The notes under the pieces were generated by a model. The model did no database searches. It saw only the letters and a program-made list of their open reading frames with translations, and was not told the DNA's origin. A stretch of DNA of 64,000 nt, taken from NCBI GenBank assembly GCA_003049465.1, contig PYSS01000005.1:76087-140086 (forward strand), read 5' to 3'. Made by a program: the position numbers and the translations under genes. Below are positions 63,194 to 64,000 of this stretch, in pieces (position 1 is the first letter of the stretch; each line of letters begins with the position of its first letter). This DNA comes from Magnaporthiopsis rhizophila. Lineage: Eukaryota > Ascomycota > Sordariomycetes > Magnaporthales > Magnaporthaceae.

Positions 63194-64000
63194 GACGGTT
63201 GAGTTCTACCGAGATCCCAGGAGCGGTCCAGCCAGGACTGGGGTTGTCTTTGTGTCGGCGCTTTTCGTCCCGAGTTTCATGAATAGAAGTAGGTAGACAA
63301 AGCGAAGGGAACACTGGCTGCTTTCCTTGGGGAAAATAAAAATAATGTGTCGTCCAGGGAAGCGCACATGATATTATAGTGGCATGGTAGGGAAGCCGGG
63401 TCCAGGAAAAGAGTCTGGTCTGTTGTGATCGACCGCCTCCCGGCTTGTGGCATCTTTCTCCTCGTGTCCGCCTCTCCCGCCTGCTCGGCATTGGAGATTT
63501 CTAGACTTCTGGTATGACCAGGTGAAGGAAAGCAAAGGTCGACGCCGTCAAGGTGAAACGTGCCTGGTTCGGGCGAGATGATGAATTCTGCCCAACGGCG
63601 AACAAGTGTTACGGGCCGACGGGCGACGACTGGCTGGCAGTACGGGCTTTGTGGACAGCCGGGTTTCTTTTGGTGACATCTAGGGGCCCCCGGAGTGGGA
63701 GCACGACAATAATCGCCATCTCGGGTCACGGAGGACGTCATTTGTGCTGATGTCGTGCATGCTGCCTCTACCCGACAGGTTCTCTGCCAGTATCACGTCC
63801 GAGCGCCAGACCGGCCGGCCTCGTCGTCAGCTACCCCTTTTTGGAGTTGCCGTTTCTATCTGGACACGATGAGGGGAGGCTTTGATATGGCAGCCGTCTG
63901 CGGATGGAGCGGCATCCTGCCGGTGCCGGCGGCGCTTGTAGGGGACTGGACAAGCAATGGCGGAGCCTCGTAATGCCATCCAAATATCAAGGCTTGTTTG
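63194..64000. other. Right edge, no gene recognised
   Basis: Upstream DNA of the Ras-like GTPase gene. Small frames exist, but none has family residues or a credible splice model. A gene beyond the window edge may contribute leader sequence. Confidence 0.4.

Noticed and set aside
1..64000. CRISPR arrays, bacterial operons or intact transposons
   Set aside because: No regularly spaced repeats, transposase, reverse transcriptase or terminal inverted repeats were seen, and the genes are eukaryotic and intron-containing.

Overview
The window reads as nuclear DNA of a filamentous ascomycete (Pezizomycotina), most likely a Sordariomycete. Evidence: about 18 protein genes, most of them split by short introns (roughly 50-120 nt) with GTAAGT/GTGAGT/GTACGT donors, CTAAC-type branch sites and CAG/TAG acceptors; C/T-rich leaders; two HET-domain proteins; and clear fungal orthologues (Erv25, U1-C, SDHAF2/Sdh5, Dsn1/Mis13, an AtfA-type bZIP, Cdt1). 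No organellar, viral, CRISPR or intact transposon sequence was recognised. Every multi-exon model below was spliced by hand and its exon lengths sum to an open frame; none has transcript support.

Layout. 0.3-5.1 kb: a GFA-family gene (-), a secreted SGNH/CE2-type esterase (+) and a secreted GH18-like protein (-) that converges on it. 5.1-10.7 kb: mostly non-coding, with long A/T homopolymers and one candidate 75-residue protein behind a long leader. 10.7-16.6 kb: Cdt1 (+), a divergent MBF1-like protein (-) and a DUF1365 membrane protein (+). 16.7-23.3 kb: two tandem HET-domain paralogues (-), whose upstream DNA is also duplicated. 23.5-31.2 kb: an amidohydrolase, a DUF3176 membrane protein and a CBM48 protein (all -). 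34.5-38.6 kb: a GPI-anchored-like small secreted protein and a nine-exon secreted agmatinase-family enzyme (both -). 42.5-46.2 kb: a 1205-residue disordered protein (+).

46.8-57 kb is the housekeeping block: U1-C (-) divergent from Erv25 (+), then SDHAF2 (+), Dsn1 (-) and AtfA (-). 60-63.2 kb: a GST-like protein and a Ras-like GTPase (both -).

The genes do not form a single pathway. The housekeeping genes cover splicing (U1-C), ER-Golgi traffic (Erv25), complex II assembly (SDHAF2), kinetochore (Dsn1) and replication licensing (Cdt1). The accessory genes are secreted enzymes and self/non-self (HET) genes. The points most worth a second look are a 6-nt micro-exon in the U1-C zinc finger, a GC-AG intron in ERV25, the HET duplication with promoters, an MBF1-like protein that has lost a recognisable helix-turn-helix, and a Ras-like GTPase with an altered G3 box.
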